Source: Flavobacterium sp. 140616W15
GTDB lineage: Bacteria > Bacteroidota > Bacteroidia > Flavobacteriales > Flavobacteriaceae
Length of the DNA: 64,000 nucleotides
Direction of reading: 5' to 3'
Assembly: GCF_003668995.1 (NCBI RefSeq)
Contig: NZ_CP033068.1
Location: 2,604,001-2,668,000, forward strand
The notes beneath the pieces are model-generated. The model was not told where the DNA came from, made no database searches, and saw only the letters and a list, made by a program, of their open reading frames with translations. Both the position numbers and the translations under genes were made by a program. Below, one piece after another: positions 43,342 through 53,252 of the stretch (positions within the stretch are counted from its first letter, which is position 1; the number at the start of each line of letters is the position of its first letter).

Positions 43342-45147
43342 ATGGCAGATACAATCGAAAAAAACGTAACCCGTGGAGGTCAATTCCTAGTAAAAGAAAC
43401 AAAGTGCGAAGACATCTTTACACCAGAAGATTTTTCGGAAGAGCAATTAATGATGCGTGACTCTGTAAAAGAGTTTGTAGACAAAGAAATTTGGCCTAAC
43501 AAAAATCGCTTCGAGAAAAAAGATTACGCTTTTACAGAAGAAAGCATGCGTAAAGCAGGTGAACTAGGACTTCTTGGAGTTGCAGTTCCAGAAGAGTATG
43601 GCGGATTAGGAATGGGATTCGTATCAACAATGTTGGTATGTGATTATATCTCAGGTGCTACAGGTTCGTTCTCTACTGCTTTTGGTGCTCATACAGGTAT
43701 CGGAACTATGCCAATTACTTTATATGGTACAGAAGAGCAAAAGAAAAAATACGTTCCTAAATTAGCATCGGGTGAATGGTTTGGAGCTTATTGCTTAACA
43801 GAACCAGGAGCTGGATCTGATGCAAACTCAGGAAAAACTAAAGCAGTTTTATCTGAAGATGGAAAATACTACTCTATTACAGGACAAAAAATGTGGATTT
43901 CGAATGCAGGATTCTGTAGCGTATTTATCGTTTTTGCTCGTATTGGTGATGATAAAAATATTACAGGTTTTATCGTAGAAAATGATCCATCTAATGGAAT
44001 TTCTATGAATGAAGAAGAACATAAATTAGGAATCCGTGCTTCATCTACTCGTCAGGTTTTCTTTAATGATACCAAAGTTCCTGTAGAAAATATGCTTTCT
44101 GAAAGAGGAAACGGTTTCAAGATTGCAATGAATGCATTAAATGTTGGACGTATTAAACTAGCAGCTGCTTGTCTTGATGCACAAAGAAGAGTTACTTCTG
44201 GAGCTGTAAAATATGCTAACGAAAGAATCCAATTTAATACTGCAATTTCTCAATTTGGAGCAATTCGTTCTAAATTAGCAGAAATGGCAACAAATTGCTA
44301 CGCAGGAGAAAGTGCTTCTTACCGTGCAGCAAAAGATATTGAAGACAGAATTATCGCTCGTGAAGCTGAAGGTTCTTCTCATCAAGAAGCAGAATTAAAA
44401 GGTGTTGAAGAGTACGCAATTGAGTGTTCTATCCTTAAAGTTGCTGTTTCTGAAGATGTTCAGAATTGTGCTGACGAAGGAATTCAAATTTTTGGTGGAA
44501 TGGGATTCTCTGAAGATACTCCAATGGAAAGTGCTTGGAGAGATGCTAGAATTGCTCGTATTTACGAAGGTACAAACGAAATTAACAGAATGCTTTCTGT
44601 AGGTATGTTAATCAAGAAAGCCATGAAAGGCCATGTTGATTTATTAGGTCCTGCTATGAAAGTATCTGAAGAATTAATGGGTATTCCTTCTTTTGACACT
44701 CCTGATTTCTCTGAATTATTTGCTGAAGAAAAAGGAATCGTTGCAAACCTTAAAAAAGTTTTCTTAATGGTTGCTGGAAGTGCTGTACAAAAATATGGTC
44801 CAGACTTAGATGCTCACCAACAATTATTAATGGCTGCATCTGATATTTTAATCGAAATCTATATGGCAGAAAGTACTATTCTTAGAACTGAAAAATTAGC
44901 CAAAAAAGAAGGAGAAGCAAAAGTACAAGAGCAAATTGCAATGGCAAAATTATACTTGTATAAAGCTGTTGATATCGTAAACCTAAGAGGTAAAGAAGGT
45001 ATTGCTTCTTTTGCTGAAGGTGACGAACAACGTATGATGTTAATGGGATTACGCCGTTTTACAAAATACACTAATATGCCAAATGTAGTAGCGCTTAGAG
45101 AAACGATTACTTCAAAATTAGTTGCAGAAAACGAATACTGCTTCTAA
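43342..45147 (+). CDS. fadE: Acyl-CoA dehydrogenase
   Basis: 601 residues, longer than the 380-residue standard because of a C-terminal extension, as in VLCAD-like enzymes. FAD-binding YCLTEPGAGSDAN and MWISNAGFCSVFIVFARIG, catalytic-base region RIYEGTNEINRML. First oxidative step of beta-oxidation. Last gene of the operon; a strong terminator follows. Confidence 0.9.
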   Translation: MADTIEKNVTRGGQFLVKETKCEDIFTPEDFSEEQLMMRDSVKEFVDKEIWPNKNRFEKKDYAFTEESMRKAGELGLLGVAVPEEYGGLGMGFVSTMLVCDYISGATGSFSTAFGAHTGIGTMPITLYGTEEQKKKYVPKLASGEWFGAYCLTEPGAGSDANSGKTKAVLSEDGKYYSITGQKMWISNAGFCSVFIVFARIGDDKNITGFIVENDPSNGISMNEEEHKLGIRASSTRQVFFNDTKVPVENMLSERGNGFKIAMNALNVGRIKLAAACLDAQRRVTSGAVKYANERIQFNTAISQFGAIRSKLAEMATNCYAGESASYRAAKDIEDRIIAREAEGSSHQEAELKGVEEYAIECSILKVAVSEDVQNCADEGIQIFGGMGFSEDTPMESAWRDARIARIYEGTNEINRMLSVGMLIKKAMKGHVDLLGPAMKVSEELMGIPSFDTPDFSELFAEEKGIVANLKKVFLMVAGSAVQKYGPDLDAHQQLLMAASDILIEIYMAESTILRTEKLAKKEGEAKVQEQIAMAKLYLYKAVDIVNLRGKEGIASFAEGDEQRMMLMGLRRFTKYTNMPNVVALRETITSKLVAENEYCF

Positions 45148-45181
45148 AATAAAAATAGTTTTTAGTCAATTTAATTTGTTC

Positions 45182-45219
45182 AAAACCGCAGCTGTCCCGA
45201 AAACACTGCGGTTTTTTTT
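45182..45219 (+). terminator. Terminator of the beta-oxidation operon
   Basis: AAAACCGCAG and CTGCGGTTTT stem with a 14-nt loop and a run of T. The following 45220-45382 has no supported gene. Confidence 0.8.
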
Positions 45220-45382
45220 ATAATGCTATTACAGATTTAAAAAAGTAAAGCCACGGATTAAAAACTAATTTAAAAATAATCAAAGATAAAATCCGTTTCA
45301 TCAGTGTTTTCACTTTAGCGAATCCGTTTCATCTGCGTTCCTTTCACAAAGAGTTAGATAGAATTTAATCTTGAGTTATTAA

Positions 45383-47412
45383 TTAACTATTTGGCTTCAT
45401 AATCAAATCATGATCTCCTTCTGAACTTAGATTTAAAAAGCGTTCATATTCTCTCAAAACATCTGAGATGATTCCATCTTTAGTCAAATATTGGATATCG
45501 TATCCTTTACGATGATCTCCGAAATAAGTAATTGGTTGAAAAATGATTTCCAAATCCATATCTGGAGTATTTTTTTCCTTTAGCAATGTTTCTGAAACTG
45601 CTTGCCCCTGAGCCATTACGCCATATTTAAAGTTTCGCAACTCATCATATTCTATTTCTAACTCGATAGCCTGTTGGGGTGAAGAAAAAGAATTTATACG
45701 CGCCTCAATATTATTATTAGCCAATTCAACTACTAGTTCTTCAAAAGCTTTTTTCACTGTTTTATTCAAAAATTCATGAATATCTTTCTTTTTAGAGACT
45801 GTCACAATCTTTTCTAAATGTTCCTTCCAGTTGGTATTATTCCAGTTTAAACTTCCATGCGAATATTTTTTAGCACCGTATTCACTATCCACAACCAATG
45901 CTTTCCATAAATTATAACATAACAGTAACATAATTATTCCGAAGGGTAAAGCGGTAATTAATGTCATTGTCTGTAGAGAAGCTAAACCACCAGAATGTAA
46001 TAAACTCAAGGACAAAAGCGATAATAAAACTCCCCAAAAAATACTTTGCCATTTTGGTGAGCTTGTAGCTCCTTTTGATGCTATACCATTCATTATAAAA
46101 ATTCCTGAATCTGCCGACGTGATAAAAAATACGCAAATAATTAGAATCGATAAAATATTCAAAAAGGTAGTAAATGGAAAATAGGTAAAGAAATCAAATA
46201 AAAGTGTATCTGGATTTTTAGCAAATTCACTTAAAGCGCCATGTGCTATGTGTTCATCAATCCATACAGCACTGCTTCCAAAAACAGTCATCCATAAAAA
46301 ATTAAAAAAGGCAGGAATAAATAATACAGCTAAAATAAATTCTCGTATAGTTCTTCCTTTAGAGATTTTAGCAATAAATAACCCTACATAAGGTGCCCAG
46401 GAAATCCACCATGCCCAATACAAAATAGTCCACTTTGAAAACCATTCCTGGCTTCCTTTTTCGTAAGCATACGTATTAAATGTCAACGAAATAAAATGAC
46501 TTATATAGTGGCCTAAGCCTTCAGTAAATGTGCTTAGAATATAAATAGTTGGCCCGAAAACAAGTATAAACAACATTAATAAAACGGCCATAATAATATT
46601 TAGCTCGCTTAGTTTTTTAACCCCTTTTCCTAAACCTGAAATAGCCGAAGAAACAGCAATTATCATTACTACCAAAACAATAATAATTTGATAATTAAAA
46701 CTAGATTCTGGAATTACATTAAGACTTACTAATCCGGCACTTAACTGCACAACACCGAAACCAAGAGTTGTTGCAATTCCAAAAAAAGTACTGCACAAAC
46801 CAAAAACATCTACAATATTTCCAAACTTTCCGTGAATTCTATTTTTTAAAATCGGATAAAACCCACTTCGGATTGCAAGAGGCAAATTATGCCTGTAAGT
46901 AAAATACGCTAATGAAAGTCCAACAACACCGTATATAGACCAGGCATGAAAGCCCCAATGGAAAAAAGTATATAATTGTGCTTCTTTTGCTCGTAAATTA
47001 TCCGCCAAATTAGCATTAGCTGGCGTTGCATAATGCGCCATAGTTTCTCCTACCCCAAAATACATCAACCCTATTCCCATTCCTGCGGCAAAAAGCATTG
47101 CTATCCATGAAAAAATGAATATTCTGGTTCAGAGTCATCCGCTCCTAATTTGATTTTACCAAATTTGCTAATTGCTAATGTGACTAAAAACAAAACAAAG
47201 ACAGTTACCAATAATACATAAAGCCAACTTAAGTTTTTAAATATTATGTCTTTTACAAAATTAAGTGCCTGCTCTGCATCCTTTGAAAAAAATACACAAA
47301 ACAATGAGATTGCAATAATTATAGTTAAACTGGGTAATGCAACTGATTTTGTAAAATTGGTTTTAAAGACACTTGAGCTTTTAGATTTATTCATGATAAA
47401 ATGGTTTTTCAC
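45383..47412 (-). pseudogene. BCCT-family transporter, frameshifted near N-terminus
   Basis: The N-terminal part (from 47412 or ATG 47394) has two membrane segments and reads to ...EPEYSFF, then leaves frame at six A/T (47110-47115). One more base would give SFFSWIAMLFAAGMGIGLMY, the canonical BCCT helix, and a full protein of about 676 residues. The downstream part has the BCCT WAWWISWAPYVGLFIAKISK signature and a long cytoplasmic C-terminus. Substrate is probably betaine, choline or carnitine. A homopolymer sequencing error is as likely as a real mutation. Confidence 0.7.
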
Positions 47413-47676
47413 TGTTATTATCTAAAGTAAATCCAAATTTTAAATTCAGATTGAGGAAGTTTTTATAAATATAACTTTGATAATTTCATACAGAAGAATT
47501 GTAAATCTAATGAAAAAGAAATAATTCCCCCCCTAAAACACCGTAAAAATTGTTTCTCAAAACAAAAACTATAACAAATAAGCTCAATACTGTGTATCTA
47601 TTTAATTACTATTTCGATTGAAATGTTTTATATTTAGCATTCAAAAAAACCTATTAAAAACTAAAAAATGTTAAAC

Positions 47677-48771
47677 ATGAAAAGATTAAAACCCATTATT
47701 TTCTTTCTCCTATGCTGCTTTACCACAAACACATTTGCACAATCAGCAAAAAAAATTGACGTTATTGCTTACTATACTGGTGATGATAAACTTATTAACG
47801 AGTATGATGTAAGCAAACTTACGCACATTATTTTTAGCTTCTGTCATTTAAAAGATGGTAAATTAAGTGTAGATACTCCTAAAGATTCTATCGCAATCAA
47901 ACATTTGGTTGGATTAAAAAAAACATATCCAAAGCTTAAAATTATGCTTTCTCTTGGCGGATGGGGCGGATGTGAACCATGTTCTGAAGTTTTCTCTACT
48001 GCACAAGGAAGAAATGTTTTTGCAAAATCAGTTAAAGAAATTAATGATTATTTTAAAACAGACGGTTTAGACTTAGATTGGGAATACCCAGCTATCGAAG
48101 GTCTTCCGGGGCATTTATATCAAGCTGCAGATAAACCAAACTTTACTGAACTTGTAAAAGCACTACGTACAGCTTTAGGAAAAAAACATGAACTTAGTTT
48201 TGCTGCTGGAGGTTTCCAAAAATTTCTAGATGAATCTATAGAATGGAAAATTGTAATGCCATTAGTAGACCGTGTAAATATAATGAGCTATGATTTAGTA
48301 AATGGATACTCTACTGTAACAGGTCATCATGCTCCTTTATATGGTGGAACGCCAGATGCTCAATCTACTGACAGAGCAGTAGAATATTTATTAAAAATAG
48401 GAATACCAGCTAGTAAATTAGTAATTGGTGGAGCATTTTACACTCGTATATGGAAAGATGTTGCAAATGTAAATAATGGTTTATATCAACCGGGAGTCCA
48501 TATTGAAGGTGTTGCATTCAAAAATTACGCAACTACTTTTACTGAGGCTAATGGATGGAAATATTTTTGGGACAATACAGCAAAAGCAGGATATTGGTAT
48601 AATGAAAAAGAACAAAAATTTGCTACAGGAGATGATCTCCCTTCAATAAAAGAGAAAACCAAATATGCTATAGCTAAAAAATTAGGAGGTATCATGTTCT
48701 GGGAATTACCTTTAGACACTTTCAAAAACGGAATGGTTGATGCTATTTATGAAGTGAAAACAAAAAAATAA
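47677..48771 (+). CDS. Secreted GH18 glycoside hydrolase (chitinase-like)
   Basis: About 364 residues from ATG 47677 with signal peptide (MKRLKPIIFFLLCCFTTNTF); an ATG three codons upstream is equally in frame. GH18 barrel motifs: LSLGGWGG and the catalytic DGLDLDWEYP with Glu as acid, later VNIMSYDLVNGY and GIMFWELPLD. Acts on beta-1,4-GlcNAc polymers such as chitin. Exported; no C-terminal T9SS domain, so periplasmic or loosely secreted. Single gene with its own terminator. Confidence 0.88.
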   Translation: MKRLKPIIFFLLCCFTTNTFAQSAKKIDVIAYYTGDDKLINEYDVSKLTHIIFSFCHLKDGKLSVDTPKDSIAIKHLVGLKKTYPKLKIMLSLGGWGGCEPCSEVFSTAQGRNVFAKSVKEINDYFKTDGLDLDWEYPAIEGLPGHLYQAADKPNFTELVKALRTALGKKHELSFAAGGFQKFLDESIEWKIVMPLVDRVNIMSYDLVNGYSTVTGHHAPLYGGTPDAQSTDRAVEYLLKIGIPASKLVIGGAFYTRIWKDVANVNNGLYQPGVHIEGVAFKNYATTFTEANGWKYFWDNTAKAGYWYNEKEQKFATGDDLPSIKEKTKYAIAKKLGGIMFWELPLDTFKNGMVDAIYEVKTKK

Positions 48772-48787
48772 AAACATTATAAAAATA

Positions 48788-48826
48788 AAAATGCGTTAAC
48801 ACTTTCTTGAATTGTTAACGCATTTT
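48788..48826. terminator. Bidirectional terminator after GH18 gene
   Basis: AAAATGCGTTAACA pairs with TGTTAACGCATTTT around an 11-nt loop. It lies between convergent genes and can serve both. Confidence 0.8.
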
Positions 48827-48848
48827 CTTTAAACTAAAATTACCCTTT

Positions 48849-49331
48849 TTAGTTCACTTTAGATCTTTCAATTTCACCTATAAAAGGAATAGAATCTTGT
48901 ATTTCACTGCTAATTGCCGTTTGTAAATAAAACTCTAACTGTACAAATTTGGCAGCATTAATAGCACCTATCGCCTTTTTAGCTTTGTTATACGTTTTGC
49001 TATATAATTTCTCATAGCTAAGATTATTTTTCAATAGCCCTTTTGCCAATTCATCGGCTTTAGCATCTGTAAGAGTAGCATAATTAACCGCATAATCATC
49101 TACTAATCTTAATTTTGTTATTCCTAATGATTTACGCTCAGCCTCATAATTATCATATACTTTCTTAAAAGCTGTAGTTTGCTCATCCGACAAATTCATA
49201 TACTGCTTTACAAGTTCTGCTTTTGATCTTCCATATATACTTTGAATAACATCTAAATCTTCTTTCTCTAAAGATTGAGCAAAAGAATTTGCAGAAACCA
49301 CTAACAATAATACGATAAGGACCTTTTTCAT
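48849..49331 (-). CDS. Exported helical protein of unknown function
   Basis: 160 residues with signal peptide MKKVLIVLLLVVSANSFAQ. The mature part is helical (DLDVIQSIYGRSKAELVKQY ... TTAFKKVYDNYEAERKS), reminiscent of Spy/CpxP-like or DUF4168-like periplasmic proteins. No definite family. Separate from the DUF4251 gene by 70 bp on the same strand. Confidence 0.6.
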   Translation of the reverse strand: MKKVLIVLLLVVSANSFAQSLEKEDLDVIQSIYGRSKAELVKQYMNLSDEQTTAFKKVYDNYEAERKSLGITKLRLVDDYAVNYATLTDAKADELAKGLLKNNLSYEKLYSKTYNKAKKAIGAINAAKFVQLEFYLQTAISSEIQDSIPFIGEIERSKVN

Positions 49332-49401
49332 AATTTTAGTTTTTAATTTTATAGTAATAATTTTATTCTATTAGTATTAATTGAGCCTTAGCTAGAAGCT
49401 T

Positions 49402-49923
49402 TTATTTTTTATCAGCATCTACTTTCGGCGCGCTTATTTCACCATAATATGTAATTGATGATAAATTATTACTATTTATTGAAAGTGTCGTACTTCCATT
49501 AAAAAAAATAGAGAATATCAAGTTATAAACATCTTTTTTCCCTTTAACAATAGCTTTAAGATTATAGCTCTTTTTCTTTTTTTCAACTATTATATTTTCG
49601 GGTGCACCTTCAAATTTCATACCTCCCTCTCCTCCATAAGCAATATTATAACCACGCCCAAAAAACGGCAAGTCACAAGTTACTTTTTCTTGAGTAAAAT
49701 CTAAAAAATAAGTATTATAATCTAATATGATGATCCTTCCTCCACGCGGAGAAAGTTTCTGAGCTTCGAACACAAAGTTCTTCGAATCAATTAGAGTTTC
49801 AATTTGTTTTTGCTGCTGTATTTCTTTTTCAGCTTTAAGCTCTTTAGAAGATTTTTTTTGTGCAAAAACAGAGAAACTGAAAAAGAATGACAGCACTAAT
49901 AAAATGGATAATTTAGTTTTCAT
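49402..49923 (-). CDS. DUF4251 exported protein
   Basis: About 173 residues from ATG 49923, chosen because it gives the signal peptide MKTKLSILLVLSFFFSFSVF. IETLIDSKNFVFEAQKLSPR, YFLDFTQEKVTCDLPFFGRG and the GGEGGMKFEG segment are typical of DUF4251, a Bacteroidetes beta-sheet family of unknown role. It lies 36 bp downstream of the META-domain gene and may be cotranscribed. Confidence 0.75.
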   Translation of the reverse strand: MKTKLSILLVLSFFFSFSVFAQKKSSKELKAEKEIQQQKQIETLIDSKNFVFEAQKLSPRGGRIIILDYNTYFLDFTQEKVTCDLPFFGRGYNIAYGGEGGMKFEGAPENIIVEKKKKSYNLKAIVKGKKDVYNLIFSIFFNGSTTLSINSNNLSSITYYGEISAPKVDADKK

Positions 49924-49959
49924 AAAATAAGTATTAGTTGCATTAAATTCAAACAAACT

Positions 49960-50400
49960 TTATTTTTTTGTAAATCGCATCATAGCGATATCACCAGAAA
50001 TAAAGTTCAATGTTTTTCCGTTATCTGTAATATCATAAGAAGTTATCTTTAACATGGTGTCCATAAAAACCTGTTCTCCTTGATTATCTATACACATCAT
50101 TTTAGTGGTTGCTAATCCGTCTCTAAAATTAATTTTATGACCATCAACATTTAGTTTTCCAGTAAAAGAGTTACAACTATTGTTTCCAGAAACTCTATTC
50201 TCTTTAGTATCAAAAGTTATCGTTGGTTTTTTATTTGGGTACAAACCGTCAAAAGCGATTCTGGGTCCTGTAATATAATTTAACTCCCAAGTTCCATTAA
50301 GTTCTGTTGCTGCATTTGTAACTGTAGCTTTATTTTTTGTAGCGTCACATGAAAATAAAACAATTCCTAATATAGCGAAGATTGCCATTTTTTTTATCAT
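49960..50400 (-). CDS. META/HslJ-domain lipoprotein
   Basis: 146 residues with lipobox GIVLFSCD. META domain features: LNGTWELNYITG, GNNSCNSFTGKLNVDG and TKMMC, the set seen in HslJ-like proteins. Envelope stress-related family of unclear function. Upstream of the DUF4251 gene and divergent from SodC; the 50401-50591 gap holds promoters only by assumption, none is clear. Confidence 0.8.
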   Translation of the reverse strand: MIKKMAIFAILGIVLFSCDATKNKATVTNAATELNGTWELNYITGPRIAFDGLYPNKKPTITFDTKENRVSGNNSCNSFTGKLNVDGHKINFRDGLATTKMMCIDNQGEQVFMDTMLKITSYDITDNGKTLNFISGDIAMMRFTKK

Positions 50401-50615
50401 AATTTAAAGTTTTAAATTTCACAAAGAACTATTAAAAGACTGTTTTTAGCATTATTGCAATTAAATTCACATACGAATTTAAGCAATATTTCATCGACAC
50501 TTATGATTTTACACTTATTTTTTAACTTGAGCTGTAACGTTTTTTACCATTCTATTTATTTTAATTTAATAATTTTAAGCTAACTTTACTTTTGATTAAA
50601 AAAAACACATACATT

Positions 50616-51143
50616 ATGAAAAAAATAATTCTATCTCTTGTAGTAATTGCTACGGTTATTACTGGATGTAAAACTAAAAATAACTCAGAAGATTCTAAAA
50701 AATTAACCATCGCACTTGAGCCTAAAAGCAATAGTTCAGTATCTGGTACTGCAACTTTTGTAGAGAAAAAAGGTGAAGTAACATTTGTTGCAAAAATTAG
50801 TGGTTTACAACCCGGAGTTCATGCAATACACATTCATGAAAAATCAGATTGTACTGCCGCTGATGGAAGTTCTGCTGGAGGACATTGGAATCCAACATTT
50901 AAAAAACATGGGAAATGGGGTGTTGGCGAATATCATAAAGGTGATATCGGAAACTTTACTGCAGATGAAAAAGGAAACGGAACTATTACATTAAAAACAG
51001 ACGAATGGTGTATCGGTTGTGGTGATCCTGCAAAAGATATTTTAGGAAAAGGATTAATCGTACATCAAGATCCAGATGATTTTACCTCGCAACCAGCGGG
51101 AAATGCAGGAGCAAGAGTTGCTTGTTCGGCAATCATCAAATAA
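50616..51143 (+). CDS. sodC: Cu/Zn superoxide dismutase lipoprotein
   Basis: About 175 residues from ATG 50616, which gives a signal peptide and lipobox (VIATVITGC). Metal ligands in HAIHIHEKSDC, SAGGHWNP, YHKGDIGNF and IVHQDPDDF; the Cys pair for the intrasubunit disulfide is present. Converts superoxide to peroxide in the periplasm. Single-gene unit ended by a hairpin. Confidence 0.9.
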   Translation: MKKIILSLVVIATVITGCKTKNNSEDSKKLTIALEPKSNSSVSGTATFVEKKGEVTFVAKISGLQPGVHAIHIHEKSDCTAADGSSAGGHWNPTFKKHGKWGVGEYHKGDIGNFTADEKGNGTITLKTDEWCIGCGDPAKDILGKGLIVHQDPDDFTSQPAGNAGARVACSAIIK

Positions 51144-51150
51144 ACTTATC

Positions 51151-51189
51151 AAAAAAACCATTTTATTAACAAAGTAAGGTGGTTTTTTT
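51151..51189 (+). terminator. Terminator after sodC
   Basis: AAAACCA and TGGTTTT with a long 19-nt loop followed by T. Moderate stem. Confidence 0.55.
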
Positions 51190-51249
51190 ATTTTTAATCA
51201 ATCCTCAAATCACAAAAAAAAGATAGCTTTGTAGCTTCAAATTAAAGCA

Positions 51250-52455
51250 ATGATTAACCCTTCAGCAACTGGTTGGATAGATAAATTTTTTAGTAAACAA
51301 AAGTTCGCAGAACATATAGTTACTGAAACTAATAATTCATTTTATCAAAAAGTTAGAGCAACAGGTTTCATTTATGGTCATATAATTACAATTGAAACCC
51401 CTGTACCAATTAAGACAAAAGGTTGGTTTAAAACTGAAATTTCAAAAGTAGCTTTATTAAATACTTTATTCGGTATTTACTCTTTAACTAAAAGCGATAC
51501 TAATTCAGAACGTTTTATTACTGAAGCATTGACTTTTTATAATCAAATGAATCCCGAAGGTTTTAATCCCTTCAAAATACTACTCCCAAAAAGTAGTGAT
51601 TCATTGACTTTAGAAAATATTATCAATGAACGCGTTCAGACGAATGATAGTATCATTAGCAAGAACTTTTCTCATTTAGTGACAAATGCATTACTTTTTA
51701 TAGATGTTTTGGCTTTTCGTCAATATTTAATTCATGGGGCAATTCCTGAGAAATACCTTAAGAAAATTGAAGAAACCGTTATGAGTATTGTAGCATTGGC
51801 TTTAAAAACCAAAACAAATAAATCACAGTACGATGATTTATTGATTAAACTTTTTGAGGCTTCAATACGGTATAGCAAATTTTCTAAAGTTACTGTTGAA
51901 ACCTTAGAGACATTACAATTACATCATTTTACAAATGAACTAGAGAAATATTATCTAATTGATATGGCCGGAATGGCTTTATGGAGTGATGGCGTTATAG
52001 AGAATGAAGAAGCTTATTTTTTACATACCCTATCAAGTATATTAGAGGTATCTGATGATTTTGTAACAGAAAGCATTAAAAGTACTAATGCATTTATTAC
52101 TGAGCACAAAAAAGAGATTCCGTATTTTAATTACTCCAATCCGGTAAAGCATTTTTATGACCAAATGACAATGGGAGTTATTACGCTTATAAAACGCAAT
52201 AAAAACCGACTCATTAAGGAAATCATCCAAAGTAAAGAATTAATGATTCTCCTTGCCAATTCGACGCTTAGAGATCTAGATGCAAGCGAAAAGAAGAAAG
52301 TAAAAAAACAATTATTAGATATTTGTAAAACGATTCCATCACTAACAATATTTTTACTTCCAGGTGGAAGTTTGTTATTACCTATATTAATCAAGTTCAT
52401 CCCCACCTTATTGCCATCGGCATTTAATGAGAACTTAAATGATGAAAACGAATAA
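51250..52455 (+). CDS. LETM1-related / TerB-like protein
   Basis: 401 residues, helical. A TerB-like acidic segment (AGMALWSDGVIENEEAYFLH) lies in the middle; the C-terminal IFLLPGGSLLLPILIKFIP is the LETM1-like hydrophobic segment. This matches what is annotated in flavobacteria as a LETM1-related biofilm-associated protein. The mechanism is unknown. Single gene with a palindromic terminator shared with the convergent carbonic anhydrase. Confidence 0.65.
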   Translation: MINPSATGWIDKFFSKQKFAEHIVTETNNSFYQKVRATGFIYGHIITIETPVPIKTKGWFKTEISKVALLNTLFGIYSLTKSDTNSERFITEALTFYNQMNPEGFNPFKILLPKSSDSLTLENIINERVQTNDSIISKNFSHLVTNALLFIDVLAFRQYLIHGAIPEKYLKKIEETVMSIVALALKTKTNKSQYDDLLIKLFEASIRYSKFSKVTVETLETLQLHHFTNELEKYYLIDMAGMALWSDGVIENEEAYFLHTLSSILEVSDDFVTESIKSTNAFITEHKKEIPYFNYSNPVKHFYDQMTMGVITLIKRNKNRLIKEIIQSKELMILLANSTLRDLDASEKKKVKKQLLDICKTIPSLTIFLLPGGSLLLPILIKFIPTLLPSAFNENLNDENE

Positions 52456-52486
52456 AAAAAAATCGCCTTTAAAGGCGATTTTTTTA
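52454..52486. terminator. Bidirectional terminator
   Basis: Perfect palindrome AATCGCCTTTAAAGGCGATT (52461-52480) flanked by A and T runs, between convergent genes. Confidence 0.8.
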
Positions 52487-52495
52487 TTTACATAT

Positions 52496-53131
52496 TTACA
52501 ATTTCAATTGATAAACTTCATCAAGCTCATCATTCGAACTAATATTTACATTTAGATCAGTTACAAATCCTGAATTTAAACCATAAACCCAACCGTGCAA
52601 CATTAAATCTTGACCGTTTTTCCATGCACCTTGTACAATAGAAGTTTTTGCTAAGTTGTAAACTTGTTCTTTAGCATTTACTTCTACAAAAGCATTGAAA
52701 CGTTCTGTTTCATCTTCAATGGAATTTAAATACTTATCGTGTAAGCGGTATTCATCTTTAATGTGACGGATCCAGTTATCAATAATTCCTACTGATTGAT
52801 TACCCATAGCAGTTTTTACACCACCACAACCATAATGCCCACAAACTATAACGTGTTTAACTTTTAAAACATTAACTGCATAATCTAAAACACTTAACAT
52901 GTTCATATCAGAATGAACAACCATATTGGCAATATTTCTATGTACAAAAACTTCACCTGGTTTTGCTCCAATAATTTCGTTTGCAGGAACACGACTATCT
53001 GAACAACCTATCCATAATAAAGGTGGTGTTTGTCCTTTTGCTAAATCTGCAAAATAATTAGGATCGCTAGCTAATGATTTTTCAACCCACTTTTTATTAT
53101 TGTCTAATATTTGTTTATAAAACTCTTTCAT
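52496..53131 (-). CDS. Beta-class carbonic anhydrase
   Basis: 211 residues from ATG 53131 (MKEFYKQILDNNKKWVEKSL), the usual start of the family; the longer in-frame ATG at 53188 is rejected. Zinc ligands in CSDSRVPAN (Cys, Asp) and CGHYGCGG (His, Cys). Interconverts CO2 and bicarbonate. It is encoded downstream of a SulP transporter, consistent with bicarbonate uptake. Confidence 0.92.
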   Translation of the reverse strand: MKEFYKQILDNNKKWVEKSLASDPNYFADLAKGQTPPLLWIGCSDSRVPANEIIGAKPGEVFVHRNIANMVVHSDMNMLSVLDYAVNVLKVKHVIVCGHYGCGGVKTAMGNQSVGIIDNWIRHIKDEYRLHDKYLNSIEDETERFNAFVEVNAKEQVYNLAKTSIVQGAWKNGQDLMLHGWVYGLNSGFVTDLNVNISSNDELDEVYQLKL

Positions 53132-53252
53132 TTTGTTTATTTTTATAACTATCAATTTCTTGTGTTTAGAGGATTCTAAAAAAGTCATATGTAAAGTTAC
53201 TTATTTTTAATCCTCCATAAACACAACACTACAGCTTATTTAATTATTATTT

